Assembly (NCBI GenBank): GCA_964458575.1
Contig: CAYWMD010000007.1
Span: 62,001 to 126,000, forward strand
Direction of reading: 5' to 3'
Source of the DNA: CAYWMD01 sp964458575
GTDB taxonomy: Bacteria > Verrucomicrobiota > Verrucomicrobiia > Limisphaerales > JADLHS01
DNA: 64,000 nucleotides
The notes beneath the pieces were generated by a model that was not told the origin of the DNA, did not search any database, and saw only the letters and a list, made by a program, of their open reading frames with translations. The translations under genes and the position numbers were made by a program. Position 1 is the first letter of the stretch; each line of letters opens with the position of its first letter. This document shows positions 61,077-64,000 of the stretch, one piece after another.

Positions 61077-62159
61077 ATGACTTTTGCCAACAAGAAACTC
61101 GTGTGGCTGCTCGCCGGACTGGCGGGCCTCCACGGTTTGACGGGATGTAACAAGAAACCGGGCAGCCATCCGGGCCTGGGCGGGATGCCGCCAACGCAGG
61201 TCGTCGCCGTGGAGGCCAGGAGCCAGCCGGTGACCGAGGCGCTGTCGTTGCTGGGCAGCATCGCCGCGAACGAAATGGTCGAAATCAAATCCGAAACGGA
61301 CGGCATCGTGCAGGAGATTTTGTTCAGTGAAGGCCAGCCGGTAAAGAAAGGCGACCTGCTCCTGCGCCTGGACGAAACCAAACTCGCGGCGGCGTTGACC
61401 GAGGCCGAAAGCAACTTCAAACTCAGCCGGGCGAACTTCGACCGCGCGAAGCAGTTGTTCAAGGACAAGCTCATTTCCCAGTCCGAATACGACCAAGCCT
61501 CGGCCACGTTCGCGTTGAACGAGGCCACCGTGGATTTGCGCCGGCGCGAACTCAAGGACGCGCGGATCTACGCGCCGTTTCACGGCACCGTTGGCGCGCG
61601 GAACATCAGCCCCGGCCAGGTCATCACCAAGACGATCATCCTCACCTGGCTGGTGGATTTGGACACGGTGAAGGTCGAGATCAACGTGCCGGAGCGTTAC
61701 CTGCAACAACTCAAGATCGGGCAGGCGCTTGAGTTCACCGTGGCGGCGTTTCCCGGGCAAACCTTTCGCGGCGAGGTCTATTTCATTTCGCCGCAACTCA
61801 ACGAGAACCTACGCACCGCTCTTGTGAAAGCCCAGATTCCCAACCCGGACCACAGACTGCGCGGCGGCATGTTTGCCAGCCTCAACCTCGCGTTGCAGGT
61901 CCGCGAATCGGCCATCGTGATTCCCGAACCGGCGCTGATCAGCAACGGCGACAATTTTTCCGTGTTCGTCGTGGACTTGGAAAGCAAGGCGCAAATCCGC
62001 CCGGTGCATGTGGGCATCCGGCTCGCCGGCAAGGCCGAAATCGTGAAAGGGTTGGTTGCCGGAGAAAAAGTCGTCGTCGAAGGCGTGCAGAAGATTGGGC
62101 CGGGGTCGCCGGTGAAGCTCGCGCCCGCGGAAGCCGCAGCGCCGTACGCTCAGAACTGA
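61077..62159 (+). CDS. RND efflux periplasmic adaptor lipoprotein (HlyD/AcrA type)
   Basis: 360 aa with lipobox GLTGC near residue 23, so it is anchored in the inner membrane. The order is standard: barrel-sandwich half (VEIKSETDGIVQEILFSEGQPVKKGDLLLRLDETK), a short alpha-hairpin (~100-150, LFKDKLISQSEYDQA), the second half motif (DARIYAPFHGTVGARNISPGQVI), a beta-barrel and a membrane-proximal domain (VVVEGVQKIGPGSPVK). It links the permease to an outer-membrane channel, which is not in the window. Confidence 0.92.
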   Translation: MTFANKKLVWLLAGLAGLHGLTGCNKKPGSHPGLGGMPPTQVVAVEARSQPVTEALSLLGSIAANEMVEIKSETDGIVQEILFSEGQPVKKGDLLLRLDETKLAAALTEAESNFKLSRANFDRAKQLFKDKLISQSEYDQASATFALNEATVDLRRRELKDARIYAPFHGTVGARNISPGQVITKTIILTWLVDLDTVKVEINVPERYLQQLKIGQALEFTVAAFPGQTFRGEVYFISPQLNENLRTALVKAQIPNPDHRLRGGMFASLNLALQVRESAIVIPEPALISNGDNFSVFVVDLESKAQIRPVHVGIRLAGKAEIVKGLVAGEKVVVEGVQKIGPGSPVKLAPAEAAAPYAQN

Positions 62160-62168
62160 AATCCGATC

Positions 62169-64000
62169 ATGTTCCTCTCGCGCGTCAGCATTCAACGCCC
62201 CGTCCTCGCCACGATGATGAATCTGGTGTTGATTCTTTTTGGCGTTGTGGGTTTGTCCCGGTTGCCGGTGCGCGAATTGCCGGACATTGACCCGCCCGTG
62301 GTCAGCGTGCTGACGGTTTATCCCGGCGCCAACGCGCAGGTGGTGGAAACGGAAGTCACCGAGCGGCTCGAAGAGCAGATCAACAACATCGAAGGCATCA
62401 AGACGCTCCGCAGCGAGAGTCGCGAAGGCGTCAGCACCATCACCATCGAGTTCGAGCTGGCGCGGGAAATTGACGTGGCCGCGCAGGACGTGCGCGACCG
62501 GGTTTCCCGTGTGCGCGGCGAGCTGCCCGAGGACATCGAAGAACCGGTGATTTCCAAACAGGACGCCGATGCGCAGCCGATCATCTGGACGGCGTTGAAC
62601 AGCGATCGCATCTCGACGCTCGATCTGACCACGCTCGCCGAGCGCCAGATCAAGCCGCGGCTGCAGGGCGTGGCCGGCGTTTCGTCGGTGATGATCGGTG
62701 GCGAAAAGCGGTTCGCCATGCGGCTCTGGTTGGATTCGGAAAAAATGGCTGCCCGTCAGGTCACGGTGCTCGACGTGGAGCGCGCGTTGAAGGAGCAGAA
62801 CATCGAACTGCCCAGCGGCCGCGTGGAAAACCTAGACCGCGAAATGACCATCGAAACGCGCGGCGAGTTGAAGACGGCGGAGGAGTTCAACGAACTCGTC
62901 GTCCGCTCGGACGGAACGACGCTGGTCAAGCTGCGCGACGTGGGCCGCGCCGAGGCAGGCACGGAGGATTACCGCACGATCGCGCGCGCGCGCGGCAAGC
63001 CGTGCGTGTTTCTGGGCGTGATCAAACAGGCCAAGGCCAACACCGTTTCGGTGGCCCAAGGCATCAAGGGTGAAGTTGCCGCCATCAAACCCACGCTGCC
63101 CAACGGCTGCGACTTCTGGGTGGCTTACGACTCGAGCATCTACGTCGAGAAGGCCATCACGGAAGTTTGGGAGACGCTGGGCATCGCGTTCTTTCTGGTG
63201 GTGTTGGTCATCTTCGTGTTCCTGCGGAATTTGCGTTCCACGATCATTCCGGCGGTGGCAATTCCCGTCTCGGTCGTGGGCTCGTTTGCCATCCTCTACG
63301 GCCTGGGATATTCCGTGAACATTCTCACGATGCTCGCGCTCGTGTTGAGCATCGGCATCGTGGTGGATGACGCCATCGTGGTGCTCGAAGCGATCTATCG
63401 CCACATCGAAGAGGGCATGCCGCCGATGAAGGCGGCGTTCAAGGCGATGGAGGAAATCAGTTTCGCGGTCATCGCCATCACGATTTCGCTGGTGGCGGTG
63501 TTTGCGCCGCTGGCGTTTCAAAAGAGCACGACCGGCCGGCTGTTCATTGAATTCGCGATGGCGATTTCCGGCGCAGTGGTGATCTCGGCGTTCGTGGCGT
63601 TGACGCTTTCGCCCGCGATGGCCGCGCGGATTCTCAAGCCGCTGGAAGGCGTGAAGCACGGCTCGTTGTTCAACTGGTTCGAGCGCGGTTTCCACGCCAT
63701 CGCCAGCGGCTACGGACACGGCCTGCGCTGGGCGTTGCACCATCGCATCCTCATGCTGATGGTCACCCTGGGCACGATTGTCGTGATGTTTTTTGCCTAC
63801 AAAGGGCTGGAGCAGGATTTTCTGCCGCTGGAGGACAAGGGCCGGATGTTCTGCATCGTGTTCACGCCCAACGGCTCGACCAGCGAGTTCACCGACCGGC
63901 AGTTGCAGAAGGCCGAGCGGATCGTTGAAACCGTGCCGGAAGTGGAAACGTTCGGCGCGATGGTGGCGCCGCCGTTTGCCGGGCCGGGCCAGCCGAACAT
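62169..64000 (+). CDS. RND efflux permease (3' end outside window)
   Basis: 610 codons are visible, with no stop before the right edge; AcrB-type permeases have ~1030. Start MFLSRVSIQRPVLATMMNLVLILFG (TM1), then the porter domain (ELPDIDPPVVSVLTVYPGA, GVAGVSSVMIGG). The central membrane segments include the proton-relay motif LVLSIGIVVDDAIVVLEAIYRHIE (TM4, adjacent Asp pair) and TM5-TM6. The next porter domain begins at EQDFLPLEDKGRMFCIVFTP. It exports small hydrophobic compounds using proton flow and works with the adaptor encoded nine bases upstream. Confidence 0.93.
   Translation, partial: MFLSRVSIQRPVLATMMNLVLILFGVVGLSRLPVRELPDIDPPVVSVLTVYPGANAQVVETEVTERLEEQINNIEGIKTLRSESREGVSTITIEFELAREIDVAAQDVRDRVSRVRGELPEDIEEPVISKQDADAQPIIWTALNSDRISTLDLTTLAERQIKPRLQGVAGVSSVMIGGEKRFAMRLWLDSEKMAARQVTVLDVERALKEQNIELPSGRVENLDREMTIETRGELKTAEEFNELVVRSDGTTLVKLRDVGRAEAGTEDYRTIARARGKPCVFLGVIKQAKANTVSVAQGIKGEVAAIKPTLPNGCDFWVAYDSSIYVEKAITEVWETLGIAFFLVVLVIFVFLRNLRSTIIPAVAIPVSVVGSFAILYGLGYSVNILTMLALVLSIGIVVDDAIVVLEAIYRHIEEGMPPMKAAFKAMEEISFAVIAITISLVAVFAPLAFQKSTTGRLFIEFAMAISGAVVISAFVALTLSPAMAARILKPLEGVKHGSLFNWFERGFHAIASGYGHGLRWALHHRILMLMVTLGTIVVMFFAYKGLEQDFLPLEDKGRMFCIVFTPNGSTSEFTDRQLQKAERIVETVPEVETFGAMVAPPFAGPGQPN

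Overview
The window is GC-rich, densely coded bacterial DNA. It probably comes from a member of the Verrucomicrobiota (Pedosphaera/Limisphaera-like). This is inferred from gene content: a Tat-exported Gfo/Idh oxidoreductase, a ThuA protein, a secreted sulfatase, a sialidase, a GH172/DUF2961 protein, T5SS/PEP-CTERM-associated repeats, a TIGR04073-like lipoprotein, a Tol-Pal system and hopanoid genes. No rRNA, tRNA or other taxonomic marker is present, so the assignment stays provisional. A run of 100 N (6102-6201) marks a scaffold join whose two flanks carry the same 55 bases.

Layout. 1-7123: the end of a repeat-rich surface protein, a DUF4097-like secreted protein, a Tat-signal oxidoreductase and a ThuA-like protein. 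7244-10488: an M48 membrane protease followed by three AIM24-family paralogues. 10568-22420: secreted catabolic and hydrolytic genes (GH172, two tandem amidohydrolase-like proteins, a large unknown secreted protein, an alpha/beta hydrolase, a sialidase). 22540-28583: a small secreted protein, the hopanoid genes hpnJ and hpnH with a small lipoprotein, a TPR-like protein, ispE and a TIGR04073-like lipoprotein. 28744-30312: tatC and two tandem tatA genes. 30465-34624: a complete Tol-Pal operon (tolQ, a zinc-ribbon membrane protein, tolR, a tolA/tonB-type gene, tolB, pal), with ATGA overlaps between the inner genes. 34811-46785: a giant five-block beta-helix/RHS protein (about 3694 aa) translationally coupled to a second secreted protein carrying an orphan YD repeat. 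46916-54699: an unknown membrane protein, a stand-alone two-domain sugar ABC ATPase, L-threonine aldolase and a DUF2339 membrane protein. 54845-60359: a sulfatase, an NhaC-type antiporter and an NSS transporter with a 48-aa MetS-like partner. 60464-64000: a TetR regulator, an RND adaptor and an RND permease cut by the window end.

How the parts fit. Most proteins are exported or membrane-bound. Sec signals dominate, and the Tat pair can export the oxidoreductase. Tol-Pal, hopanoids, the RND pump and the surface fibres all concern the outer envelope. The hydrolases suggest use of sulfated, sialylated or other complex glycans.

The most unusual aspects are (i) the giant beta-helix/RHS protein with its coupled partner and (ii) at least six families of short inverted-repeat elements scattered between and inside genes. 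These include three copies of a REPIN-like double hairpin. One REPIN sits in frame at the start of an exported hydrolase and appears to supply its Shine-Dalgarno and start codon; a different palindrome lies in frame inside an amidohydrolase. Two more overlap gene 3' ends.
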